A DNA stretch of 64,000 nucleotides from Arsenophonus sp. aPb (GTDB lineage Bacteria; Pseudomonadota; Gammaproteobacteria; Enterobacterales; Enterobacteriaceae). The translations under genes were made by a program, and so were the position numbers. The stretch spans positions 1,240,001 through 1,304,000 of the forward strand of contig NZ_CP123499.1 of the NCBI RefSeq assembly GCF_029873475.1, read 5' to 3'. Position 1 is the first letter of the stretch. Each line of letters starts with the position of its first letter. The notes beneath the pieces were generated by a model. The model saw only the letters and a program-made list of their open reading frames with translations, was not told the origin of the DNA and searched no databases. Below are positions 1 to 8,357 of the stretch, in pieces.

Positions 1-462
1 GGAATAGAAAGTGAAAAATTTATTTAATACATGTGAATAGTGGGTAGTTTTTTTAAAGAGGATTATAGATTTGATATGAATATTAATATTGTTACCAGTA
101 AATAGGTAACAATTAACTTAGTTTAATTTATTAAACTGAGTATATAACAAATTTATATTTGCTGTTCGAGCATTAATAACAGTTTTTAATCTTGTTTTAT
201 AACATAAAAATATATAGCTAAACAATGTTATAAAATAAATATGACTATTTATTCGCGCTGATTTATTTAAAAGTGCCTAGCAAAGTCATAAGAGTATTTA
301 TTGGGTAAAAATTTATAGCTAAACGATCTAATAATGGCCAGCAAAAATTTTTATAAATACTTAATAAAATTAATAAATATTTATTTAAGGTAATAAAATG
401 TAGATATTTAACTATGGCTATGAAAATCAAGCTTAATAACAATATCAATATGGGAAAGTTTT
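1..462. other. AT-rich intergenic region upstream of the oxidase cassette
   Basis: I see no convincing gene here; the only reading frame of any length is an AT-rich stretch on the minus strand without recognisable protein character. The region holds a cluster of inverted repeats at 88-161, listed separately, and presumably the promoter of the LodA-like gene. I could not pick a convincing -35/-10 pair in such AT-rich sequence. Confidence 0.6.
88..161. repeat. three consecutive short inverted repeats
   Basis: Three stem-loops lie head to tail. ATTGTTACC (88-96) pairs with GGTAACAAT (105-113). CTTAGTTTAA (117-126) pairs with TTAAACTGAG (131-140), with one G-T pair. CAAAT (148-152) pairs with ATTTG (157-161). 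They lie about 300 to 375 bases before the LodA-like start. They could be operator palindromes or the terminator of a gene beyond the left edge; the sequence does not decide which. Confidence 0.5.
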
Positions 463-2778
463 ATGAATACAGATATTAACATAAATAGAAATAAACCAGC
501 ACCCGAAGTCGCAGGAGTTTTGAATGGCATGCTGGCCGATAGCGCCAGTCAGATAACTGTAATTATTCCGGAATCTGCAAGCCTTAAAAATTATGATCTA
601 TTAACCATACACTGGGCAAGTTTTTCTGAGGAAAGTATAGGTAAAAGCTATCCACTACCTATTACTAAAGAAAAAGCAGGGAAAAGTTATTCGTATATTA
701 TTTCTGCAGAGGAAATTAAGAAAATTAATAGTACCTCGGTTAAAATTTGGTATTCGGTTCAGCAGGCGGGCGCTAATCAGACTCAGATCTCCGATGCTTT
801 AACCTTAATAATACCAAATTCCCTTGCCATAGATAAAAGGATAGTTTACGCGAAAATTCATCCAGGCATTGGAGTAGGGCGAGTAGGAAACAGTAAAAAT
901 GAATTTTATATTGGTCCAGAATATGCGAATGCAGCACCGCTAGAATTTGGAGCAACACGAGATAATACTGGCGCAATTAAACGGCAAGCTGCACGGTTTA
1001 GAATTTACGGCTACAACAAGCAAGGTGTTGCAGTTGCGGAACTGACGCCAGACATGGCCGATATCGAATGGAAGGTTGAACTTGCGAACAAAAAATCATC
1101 TTGGTATGAATTTTATGCCGCCATGGATCAACCAAAGACTAAGCCAGTTAAACGTCGAAATCCATTAATTACCGGTGAGCAACGCAAACAGTTGGAGGTT
1201 AGACCATCAGCTAAAACAATAACGGGTAAGAACAGTAGTGGTGTGCAATTTGATGATGGTAAATTTAAAGAAGTAACTGTTAATCTTGGGGAATTACGCA
1301 CTGATGACAAAGGACGTTTGCTGGTGCTTGGTGGGCATGGTAAATCAGCATCACCGAGTGGCGCTCCACTGTTAGTTATTGGTGAAGACGGAAAAGAGCA
1401 AAATTTCAATAACTCAGTTGACTGGTATGATGATATTTCTGATGGTCCTGTTTCGGCTAAGGTAAAAATCGACGGTAAAGATATTCCTGTTACCGAAGCT
1501 TGGGTTATTATGGGACCTCCAGACTATGCCCCAGGGCTAATTCCATTTCGTTCAATGTACGATATGATCAAGCATTCAGCCATGGATGCGGGCATAATCT
1601 CACCTGAAGAAAAAACGTCTTATGCTAAGGATATCTTGCCACTGCTACAACGTCTCTCCAATCTGCAGTGGGCTAATCTAGGCTTTGCACAAACATTTGG
1701 CCCAGGTGGCTCATTTCAGCTAGATGCAAATCTCATTAATGAATTATCTAAACCAGGAAATGATACTAAACGTTTTAACGTTTATGAGCGATTCCGTTCC
1801 CCAGATGATGAAAGTGTTGAGGGAGGAGATAAGATGAAATGGCCTCAGCTGTATGGCGATGGTTATGCTGCTGAATATCCTTCTGGTAAAGGTGATCTTC
1901 TGGCTGTTGATCGACAAAATTATAAGCATTTGGAAAATTTCGTATCAGCGAAATTTAGCGCCGATATGACGTGCAATAGATATGTCAATGGTATTTCCTT
2001 CCCAGATCCGTGTTATGACAAACCTGTAGATGAAATGCCAATTGCAGAACAGCCGGCCATTTTGGATAAGGGGCCATTATCCTATTGCCTCGCAGATGCA
2101 TTTCATCCGGGTTGTGAACTGACTTGGCCGATGCGTCATACCTCATTATATAGTGACAGTGACTTTTTACGTATCAAACGCCGTAAGGATGGTGTTTTGG
2201 AACAGGATTATGGTGATGTACTAACACCCGAGCAAGCTCTGGCGGCTGATGGTCCTCTTCATGCTCAAGGCCCTGGTGATTTAACACGTTGGATGGCGAT
2301 GCCATGGCAAGGTGACACCGCTCGCTGCCGCTCAGGTTATGACAAAGAATTTCATCCTTATATGCCATCTTATTGGCCAGCACGAGTACCGAATGAAATT
2401 TTGAGTGAGAAAAATTATAAAATATTTATTGACAGTGAGCTGAGTGCCGAAGAGCGCGACAATGCGTTTCAACAGCGTGACAGTTGGCTACGGGCATTTT
2501 TGTTAGAAGGTCATGACAATGAGGCCGTAATGCAAGCAGTTGTATCCCGTTTTGATGAACTGGGTATTGTACAACGTATGCCTGCCCCAGAGGATTATTC
2601 GTCATGTATTGAAAGCGTATTTGTTGAACAACTTAAGCCCGGTCAACCTCCTTTGCCTGAAGCAGCTTCTGCTTTTAGTGGACGTGTTGATGGCAAGCCA
2701 ATTGATAACCAAGCCGATTTATTAAAACAAGCAGGATGGACTGAAGAAAAATGGGACAAATTTCGTCGTACACGTTAA
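463..2778 (+). CDS. LodA-like cysteine-tryptophylquinone amino-acid oxidase
   Basis: A 771-residue protein of the LodA/GoxA family. These quinoproteins oxidatively deaminate an amino acid (L-lysine at the epsilon position in LodA, glycine in GoxA) and release ammonia and H2O2; secreted members act as antibacterial or anti-biofilm proteins. Visible hallmarks are IHPGIGVGRVGNS near residue 133, HPGCELTWPMRH around Cys551 and RWMAMPWQGDT around Trp615. Cys551 and Trp615 are spaced as expected for the cross-linked CTQ cofactor (65 residues apart in LodA, from memory). There is no obvious signal peptide, as in known members. The start has GGGAAAG just upstream. The gene overlaps the LodB-like gene by 28 bases, so the two are probably translationally coupled. 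Family is secure; substrate (Lys, Gly or another amino acid) cannot be read from the sequence. Confidence 0.88.
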   Translation: MNTDININRNKPAPEVAGVLNGMLADSASQITVIIPESASLKNYDLLTIHWASFSEESIGKSYPLPITKEKAGKSYSYIISAEEIKKINSTSVKIWYSVQQAGANQTQISDALTLIIPNSLAIDKRIVYAKIHPGIGVGRVGNSKNEFYIGPEYANAAPLEFGATRDNTGAIKRQAARFRIYGYNKQGVAVAELTPDMADIEWKVELANKKSSWYEFYAAMDQPKTKPVKRRNPLITGEQRKQLEVRPSAKTITGKNSSGVQFDDGKFKEVTVNLGELRTDDKGRLLVLGGHGKSASPSGAPLLVIGEDGKEQNFNNSVDWYDDISDGPVSAKVKIDGKDIPVTEAWVIMGPPDYAPGLIPFRSMYDMIKHSAMDAGIISPEEKTSYAKDILPLLQRLSNLQWANLGFAQTFGPGGSFQLDANLINELSKPGNDTKRFNVYERFRSPDDESVEGGDKMKWPQLYGDGYAAEYPSGKGDLLAVDRQNYKHLENFVSAKFSADMTCNRYVNGISFPDPCYDKPVDEMPIAEQPAILDKGPLSYCLADAFHPGCELTWPMRHTSLYSDSDFLRIKRRKDGVLEQDYGDVLTPEQALAADGPLHAQGPGDLTRWMAMPWQGDTARCRSGYDKEFHPYMPSYWPARVPNEILSEKNYKIFIDSELSAEERDNAFQQRDSWLRAFLLEGHDNEAVMQAVVSRFDELGIVQRMPAPEDYSSCIESVFVEQLKPGQPPLPEAASAFSGRVDGKPIDNQADLLKQAGWTEEKWDKFRRTR

Positions 2779-3836
2779 CACCTTTGACATGTGATGTCCT
2801 TATTGCAGGCGCCGGCCCAGCCGGTGCTGTAGCGGCTCGTTTGCTGGCTCTTGCTGGAATACAGGTCGTATTAGTGGATAGTGTCAATATTGAACAACAA
2901 AAAATAGGTGAAAGCTTGCCGGGAGCCGCCCGGCCTATGCTTGACAGGCTAGGGCTACTTCCTTGGGTTGAGAAAAGTTCTTCAATCACAAATATGGGTA
3001 ACTTATCTTGTTGGGGCGGGACACAGTTGGTAGCCACAGATTTTATTCGTGACCCATATGGTTGTGGATGGCATCTCGATCGACAACAGTTCGACCAGAA
3101 TCTTAGAGATGCTGCTGAAGATGCGGGTGCTTTAATGGTTAAGGGGCGTATATCTTCTATCGCTGAAATTAATGATGGTATACAGGCAAAAGTTGGTGAA
3201 CAGAGTATTAACGCGGATTGGGTAATTGATGCAAGTGGCAATTCACGCGTTGTTGCTAGTATGTTTGGTGTTTCAAGACACAGAGATGCGCCTTTGTTTG
3301 CGCTTTACGCTTGGTGCAGTAATAACACTGTTGATACACGCAGTGTTGTTGAGGCTGTTCCAACAGGATGGTGGTATACAGCTGGGTTACCTGACGAACA
3401 ACGAGTACTGGCATTTTTTTCCCTACCAGATCAAATAAAAATTCTTCGTGATAAGGATCATTTTATATCTGCATTGAAAGACACGATACATATAGGTCAC
3501 TGGTGTTGTCCTGAAAAAATCTCCTCAAGTTCGTTACAAGTTACTGATGCGACAGGTAGCTATCTGGATAAAGTTTTTGGTTCACGTTGGTTAGCTGTTG
3601 GTAATGCAGCACTGTCACTTGACCCGTTATCTTCCCAAGGAATTTACAACGCAATTTATACCGGTTTACGAGGCGCTGAAGCGGTTAAAGCCGCTTTGAT
3701 AGATAACGATCGTTCTTTACTTGTCCAGTATGGTGAACGGATTAAGTCTATACGTGCTGCCTACTGTATCGGAGAGCAAGAACCGAGATGGGCAAAACAA
3801 CCGTTCTGGATAGCACATCAAAATGAACGACGATAA
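2751..3836 (+). CDS. LodB-like FAD-dependent maturation oxidoreductase
   Basis: A 361-residue flavoprotein with an N-terminal Rossmann dinucleotide-binding motif GAGPAG (residues 20-25) followed by an acidic strand end (VVLVDS). A second FAD motif lies near residue 285 (WLAVGNAALSLDPLSSQG), typical of the tryptophan-halogenase / LodB type. In known systems LodB is needed to make the quinone cofactor of LodA and is not itself the oxidase. The 28-base overlap with the oxidase gene supports co-expression. The ATG chosen is the first in frame and has only a weak ribosome-binding site, which fits coupling to the upstream gene. Partner assignment rests on family resemblance plus gene order. Confidence 0.85.
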   Translation: MGQISSYTLTPLTCDVLIAGAGPAGAVAARLLALAGIQVVLVDSVNIEQQKIGESLPGAARPMLDRLGLLPWVEKSSSITNMGNLSCWGGTQLVATDFIRDPYGCGWHLDRQQFDQNLRDAAEDAGALMVKGRISSIAEINDGIQAKVGEQSINADWVIDASGNSRVVASMFGVSRHRDAPLFALYAWCSNNTVDTRSVVEAVPTGWWYTAGLPDEQRVLAFFSLPDQIKILRDKDHFISALKDTIHIGHWCCPEKISSSSLQVTDATGSYLDKVFGSRWLAVGNAALSLDPLSSQGIYNAIYTGLRGAEAVKAALIDNDRSLLVQYGERIKSIRAAYCIGEQEPRWAKQPFWIAHQNERR

Positions 3837-3965
3837 CAAGTTTTCGATAGTTTGTTATCGGCAAATTTGTTTGATTTGAATTAAAAATTTTACGAGTTGA
3901 CTTTATTTATATTTTTTAAAAAAAGTTAACGATTATGATCTTATGTTATGGAGGCGGGTAGTAAT

Positions 3966-5747
3966 ATGAGTAAAGATAATATGAAAGATTCTTCCGCAAT
4001 GCATGCTCCTCCGACACCAGAATGTCAAGAGATGGAAGCGGCAATAGAAGGGATCCGTAAGATGTTTGTCGATAAAGTACAGCATGATCACATCGTTAAT
4101 AACAGACAGACGCCAGCACGCCGCGCGGCCTTTATTAAACAGCACGGTAGTGCTTATGCAATTTTTCAGGTAAATAATCATCTTCCAGCTCAATATCAAG
4201 TAGGAATATTTAAACCAGGTGCTAGCTATAAAGCGTGGCTGCGTTATTCAAGTGATACACCTCACACACTTCCAGATAAAAATACTACGGTCGGTATCGG
4301 TATTAAACTGTTCAATGTAGCGGGTCATAAAGCGCTTGAAGAGGATATTAATGCGACGACCCTAGATTTTATTCTGCAAAATACGCAAGTGTTCTTTGCC
4401 GCAGATGCTGTTGAAATGTGTGAGTTTAAGGCAGCAGCCTTGAATGGCACTTTAGACGAATGGCTTAAAACACATCCGGAGACGGCTCGCATTTTAGCTG
4501 AGATGGGTAGTCGTACTGTTAAGAGTGTTTTAACGGAGCCACTCTGGAGTTGCGTGCCATTTAAGTTTGGTGACTATGATTATTGTAAGTTCAAACTGGC
4601 AGTCCAGTCAGTTGCAGATCCTATTCGAACAGTAGATATCAACGCTCCAGGTTATTTAGGTAGAGATATGCAAGAGCGGCTGATACAGCAAGAAGCCAGA
4701 CTGGATTTCTATGTTCAACTTCGCAATAACCCTCACAAACAGTCTATTACTAACGCTCGTAATCTGTGGGACGAAAAAGAGGCTATTCCGGTTAAGGTAG
4801 CAACGTTAATTATTCCGCAGCAGAATATCATGGCACGCGGGCAGGCTGATTATGGAGAGTCTTTATCCTATAATATTTGGCGGACATTGCCCGAAATGGC
4901 GCCGGTAGGTAGTATCGCTGAGGCGCGAAAAGTGGTCTACCGATCATCAGCTCAAGTCCGGCGGAATGTCAATGGTCAGACGATTGGCGAGCCAACTGAG
5001 CCACGGCCGTCAAGTGCGCCGGTTCCTCCTTATAATCCCAGCCTTGAAGTGCCATGGCCATCAGGAACAGTTGGTGACGTCATAGAAGACTTTCAGAGCT
5101 TCGGAGAATATGAAATTCGACCCAACTTTTATTATACTTATGGCCCTCTAACCATTAGCGCTCTTGATATGACGCAGAGTGTTTGGATTACCACCGCACA
5201 GCAGGACGTGGCTGGGGTTGTTGATGGCATGGTTGTTCAGTACATTAATAAAAAGGGAAGGCCTGTACCTGGCGAAGATGGTGAGGTTGAGCATACGGTG
5301 CAGAGTCTGCGAATTTTGTTAGAAAAAATACCGGCTGAACGTATCCGATTTGGATTGAGCATGAAGTCTGACAGCAACGACGCAACGTTAATAATTACAG
5401 CTTATCAAAAGGACAAGAAAGACGAGAAGAAGAATAAGTTAGTTGCTGATCCTGTTATCGTTTCACAAGGTAATGCAGTAATCTATCTTGAAGCGAATAA
5501 AGGTGAAAAAATAGATCTTCTGACATTCAAATTCACTGAAGAAACCGAAAGTTTTGAATTGGATAACTTTGTCGTGACATATGCCTCTGAAAAGACTACT
5601 GACTACCCACTTTGGCAGGCAGATAAATTATATCATTATGGTGATAGAGTAAGCTGGAAAAACAAAAATTGGCAACTGATAAGTTCCGCAAACCAGGGGT
5701 GGGAGCCAGGTGCTCCAGGTTCATCACACTTTTGGGCAGAAATTTAG
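3966..5747 (+). CDS. catalase-fold protein with C-terminal chitin-binding-like module
   Basis: A 593-residue protein. Residues about 30-350 resemble catalase-family heme proteins (FILQNTQVFFAAD, VATLIIPQQN, EARKVVYRSS). The proximal Arg-x-x-x-Tyr (Tyr325) and distal Asn139 appear kept. The position of the distal catalytic His (usual H-x-K-x-H-G pattern) reads F-I-K-Q-H-G, so Phe56 replaces it and ordinary catalase activity is doubtful. Residues about 360-540 form an unrecognised beta-rich stretch. The last 46 residues (YHYGDRVSWKNKNWQL ... GWEPGAPG ... FWAEI) look like a CBM5/12 chitin-binding module. The start at 3966 uses GGAGG at 3950-3954; an ATG at 3948 overlaps that site and is less likely. 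The gene lies 129 bases after the LodB-like gene on the same strand, suggesting a link to the H2O2 made by the oxidase. Confidence 0.78.
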   Translation: MSKDNMKDSSAMHAPPTPECQEMEAAIEGIRKMFVDKVQHDHIVNNRQTPARRAAFIKQHGSAYAIFQVNNHLPAQYQVGIFKPGASYKAWLRYSSDTPHTLPDKNTTVGIGIKLFNVAGHKALEEDINATTLDFILQNTQVFFAADAVEMCEFKAAALNGTLDEWLKTHPETARILAEMGSRTVKSVLTEPLWSCVPFKFGDYDYCKFKLAVQSVADPIRTVDINAPGYLGRDMQERLIQQEARLDFYVQLRNNPHKQSITNARNLWDEKEAIPVKVATLIIPQQNIMARGQADYGESLSYNIWRTLPEMAPVGSIAEARKVVYRSSAQVRRNVNGQTIGEPTEPRPSSAPVPPYNPSLEVPWPSGTVGDVIEDFQSFGEYEIRPNFYYTYGPLTISALDMTQSVWITTAQQDVAGVVDGMVVQYINKKGRPVPGEDGEVEHTVQSLRILLEKIPAERIRFGLSMKSDSNDATLIITAYQKDKKDEKKNKLVADPVIVSQGNAVIYLEANKGEKIDLLTFKFTEETESFELDNFVVTYASEKTTDYPLWQADKLYHYGDRVSWKNKNWQLISSANQGWEPGAPGSSHFWAEI

Positions 5748-5843
5748 ATATCTAACTGTAGGGATCGGATTTAATTATTGATGAATGACTTTATCGGAAT
5801 CTGATCCTTAAACCTAAGTCTTTATTCAGTAGGTAAAAGTAAG

Positions 5844-5877
5844 ACTAATCAGCTAAAAATGAAACTAGCTGATTAGT
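5844..5877 (+). terminator. stem-loop after the catalase-fold gene
   Basis: An 11-bp perfect inverted repeat (ACTAATCAGCT at 5844-5854, AGCTGATTAGT at 5867-5877) with a 12-base loop, followed by a T-containing stretch. It sits 97 bases past the stop codon. A weaker hairpin (GGATCGGATT at 5762-5771 with AATCTGATCC at 5798-5807, one mismatch) precedes it. Together they plausibly end the oxidase cassette transcript; the T-run is short, so termination may be inefficient. Confidence 0.5.
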
Positions 5878-5999
5878 ACTATTTTCATCGTTATTCCATT
5901 TGGATATTATTCTTTTTTCATTATGCTCAATATAAACTTTTTGCTGTAACGACGATGATGGAGTGGTTAATATTTAATAACAAGGATAATAATTTGATA

Positions 6000-6218
6000 T
6001 TAAAGTCTAGGACAAATATTTATTTTTTGACCATTTTCAGTTGTAGAGCCTAGCGGTTGTCCGTATTCAAACTGAGTGTCGCACACCTCATCTGTCGCTA
6101 TTTTTTCATCTGAAGAATTATCTTTATTAGCATCTGATAAATTATCTTTATTAGCAAAAGCTAGAAAACTGATACCTAAAACAGATGTAATAGCAAATAT
6201 TTTAATTAGCCGTTTCAT
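6000..6218 (-). CDS. small secreted Cys-pair peptide
   Basis: A 72-residue product with a clear signal peptide (MKRLIKIFAITSVLGISFLAFA), so it is exported. The mature part is only about 50 residues: an acidic NKDN-x-SDA repeat (two copies), then a C-terminal part with two cysteines ending INICPRL that could form one disulfide. AGGA sits a suitable distance before the ATG. The neighbour at 6385-6726, on the same strand, has a similar C-terminal arrangement (Cys ... INLC), so the two may be related. I do not recognise a family. Confidence 0.65.
   Translation of the reverse strand: MKRLIKIFAITSVLGISFLAFANKDNLSDANKDNSSDEKIATDEVCDTQFEYGQPLGSTTENGQKINICPRL
6107..6154. repeat. 24-bp direct repeat, two copies, inside a small gene
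   Basis: Two adjacent 24-base units at 6107-6130 and 6131-6154 differ at two positions. In the minus-strand reading frame they encode the two NKDN-x-SD repeats of the small secreted peptide. A whole-codon unit length keeps the frame, consistent with an in-frame slippage duplication. Confidence 0.8.
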
Positions 6219-6384
6219 AATTTATCCTCAGTGGATGGTTGAAAGCCTTATTCGAAAATAATTTCATTTTTTATTTTCAATAATATTTTGTTGTCAGATT
6301 TTAGCGACAATTTTTTGCTAAATGGTTATTTTTCAGCCAAATTTGGCATTTGCTGCCGTTTAGGCAGCAATGAATTAGAGGCTT

Positions 6385-6726
6385 CTATTGATAATTATTT
6401 TCAGAATCACAAAGATTAATTTCGTGTTGAGCATTATGGCAAGGGGTTATAGTATTAGTAAATTGCGAATAAAAAGAGGGGTCTGGGCTACTAAGATCTG
6501 CATGTTCCTGTTGTTCGCCATGACCTTCGTGATGACTATGCTCACCATGTGTACCAGTATGCTCACCATGACTGCCATGACCACTATGGCCACCGCCATG
6601 ACCGCCACCATGACCGATATGACCACCATGATAATTTCTGACATAATTATCAACTTTTGCTGAACTATTAAAAGCAACAAAAGAGAATAGTACAGTGATA
6701 AATAGAAACTTAGATAATATTTTCAT
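6385..6726 (-). CDS. secreted His/Gly-rich putative metal-binding protein
   Basis: A 113-residue protein with a signal peptide (about residues 1-23, ending SSA). Residues about 33-80 are a low-complexity HGGH / HSGHGSHGEH region holding 14 histidines, the composition of a Zn, Cu or Ni chelator. The C-terminal segment has two cysteines (TPCHNAQHEINLCDS). GGGG at about eight bases before the ATG supports the start. It lies upstream of the 72-residue exported peptide on the same strand, with about 166 bases between them. No family recognised; metal binding is inferred from composition only. Alternative roles include a metal-sequestering defence against host nutritional immunity. Confidence 0.65.
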   Translation of the reverse strand: MKILSKFLFITVLFSFVAFNSSAKVDNYVRNYHGGHIGHGGGHGGGHSGHGSHGEHTGTHGEHSHHEGHGEQQEHADLSSPDPSFYSQFTNTITPCHNAQHEINLCDSENNYQ

Positions 6727-7177
6727 AATATACCCCAGCTAAATTGTTTGTTTATCTATTTTCATACCGGTAAATTATCAGTAATAAAATATAGTAAAGA
6801 ATTATTTATATGTAAAATATTACATAATTATGTTTAATATATGAAAATATAATGCTTAAAATATTTGCATTTTTATGTGTTGTACTTTTTAATAAAGTAA
6901 GAAAGAGTTAGATGTTTTTTTATATTTTAAATTACCGACTTTAAGTCATCGTTTTATAATTTTACTAATAATAATGAATTCCTTATATCGCCATTTGTTA
7001 TTACCATAGAGATGTAACGTGGAAATCAAAATAAGCAATGGTGGATATTCCTGAATTGGCAACTTATCAGCGCAAATATAAAAGCTAGCATTCTGCCACT
7101 TTGTGCGGCGAAAAAATGTTAGGGGGTATATTTTGTCTATAATAATAATTAACAGCTTGAAGTATAAGATAGGAAAA
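6727..7177. other. AT-rich intergenic region between divergent genes
   Basis: About 450 bases with no gene that I can support. It must contain the promoters of the minus-strand His-rich gene and the plus-strand outer-membrane gene. A reading-frame extension ahead of the latter (from 7103) is AT-rich and lacks signal-peptide character, so I treat it as untranslated leader. Confidence 0.5.
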
Positions 7178-8158
7178 ATGATAAAGAAAAAACAGCAATG
7201 GTTTTTTTTCGTTACTCTGATTAGTCATCTGTTTCTTTTTATTTCTTCTGCTATTGCCAATGAAAATAATGACGTAAAGTCCCGGCAATTTATTGTTAAT
7301 TTGGCTTATGGTAATGGCTGGGCTAGTCAAGGTGGTGAAATGAACTGGGGAAGCTATCAGGTGAGCTTTGGTGAAAAGATAACAGAAAACTTTTTCGCCT
7401 CAATGGTTTATTTAAATGAAGGGCATCCCAATAATAATCACCGCGATGGCTTTGCCGTTATTGGTACTGGGGTAGTTGATTTCAATCAACGAGTAAAGTT
7501 AGATTTTTCAGTTGGCCCCTATTTTAGTATGAATACAACTCACCGTAATAAACAAGTATATAATGATAAACGGGTTGGCATTTACGGTTCAGTCGCGTTT
7601 ATTTATTACCTTATTCCAGATGGATTCTTTCTAAAAGCCCAATATAATCATGTGCAAATGTTTAATTCTTTTACAACAGATTCAGTCATGGTTGGTCTTG
7701 GGGCAAACTTTCAAAATGAGCTGCCATCTCCATTTCTTGCTAAAGATATGCAGATAAGTTATTGGTTAGGAACCTCGCAAACTAATCGCTCAAAATTACC
7801 ATTAAAAATCGGTCAGCAACTAGAGTTTAAGCATTTTATCAATGATGCTGCTGCTTATTCAGTGAGTTACCTTTATGAAGGGGATAATGGTCTGATTAAT
7901 AGGCAAGGAGTTGTTGGACAAATTTGGTATGTCATGCCGATATCAACCCACTGGGAGCTTAGTGCAGGTATGGGTCCTTATTATAACTACGATAGTCATG
8001 AGACAAAGAACAAGAATGATTTTGCCGGTGTCATTAGCTTGCAGATAAATTATCAATTAGTTAAGTGTTTAAGTACTAATTTTCGTTTTAATCGTGTTGT
8101 TTCATTTAATGATAAAGATCAAGATATGTTTATGGCAGGCATTGCCTGGAACTTTTAA
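7178..8158 (+). CDS. putative outer-membrane beta-barrel protein
   Basis: A 326-residue product beginning with a signal peptide (MIKKKQQWFFFVTLISHLFL..., cleavage near AIAN). The mature protein alternates hydrophobic and polar residues, is rich in aromatic residues and glycine, and ends in a terminal aromatic (GIAWNF), the usual BAM signal of outer-membrane barrels. The start at 7178 was chosen over one at 7103 because the signal peptide begins there and AGGA lies just upstream. I cannot assign a family; it could be a lipid A-modifying enzyme-like barrel or a simple porin-like protein. It stands alone on the plus strand. Confidence 0.6.
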   Translation: MIKKKQQWFFFVTLISHLFLFISSAIANENNDVKSRQFIVNLAYGNGWASQGGEMNWGSYQVSFGEKITENFFASMVYLNEGHPNNNHRDGFAVIGTGVVDFNQRVKLDFSVGPYFSMNTTHRNKQVYNDKRVGIYGSVAFIYYLIPDGFFLKAQYNHVQMFNSFTTDSVMVGLGANFQNELPSPFLAKDMQISYWLGTSQTNRSKLPLKIGQQLEFKHFINDAAAYSVSYLYEGDNGLINRQGVVGQIWYVMPISTHWELSAGMGPYYNYDSHETKNKNDFAGVISLQINYQLVKCLSTNFRFNRVVSFNDKDQDMFMAGIAWNF

Positions 8159-8357
8159 TAACATAAGTTAATTATTGTTACTGTTAATTGCTGATAAATT
8201 ATGACTAGTAGATATCTTTAACGGTTGTTTAATCAATTATACAGCCTATATTATTAAAATATATTTACCAAATATGTTTTATATATCACTTATTTTTATC
8301 AATTTAGTTTATTTATTACCGTAAAAACAAGTTAGGAAAAGCGTAAATAGAGGATGT

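Noticed and set aside
6388..6680. Met/Thr-rich and Val/Met-rich open frames opposite and within the His-rich gene
   Set aside because: They are shadows of the repetitive CAT/GGT codons of the His/Gly-rich protein; they have no ribosome-binding site or family character.
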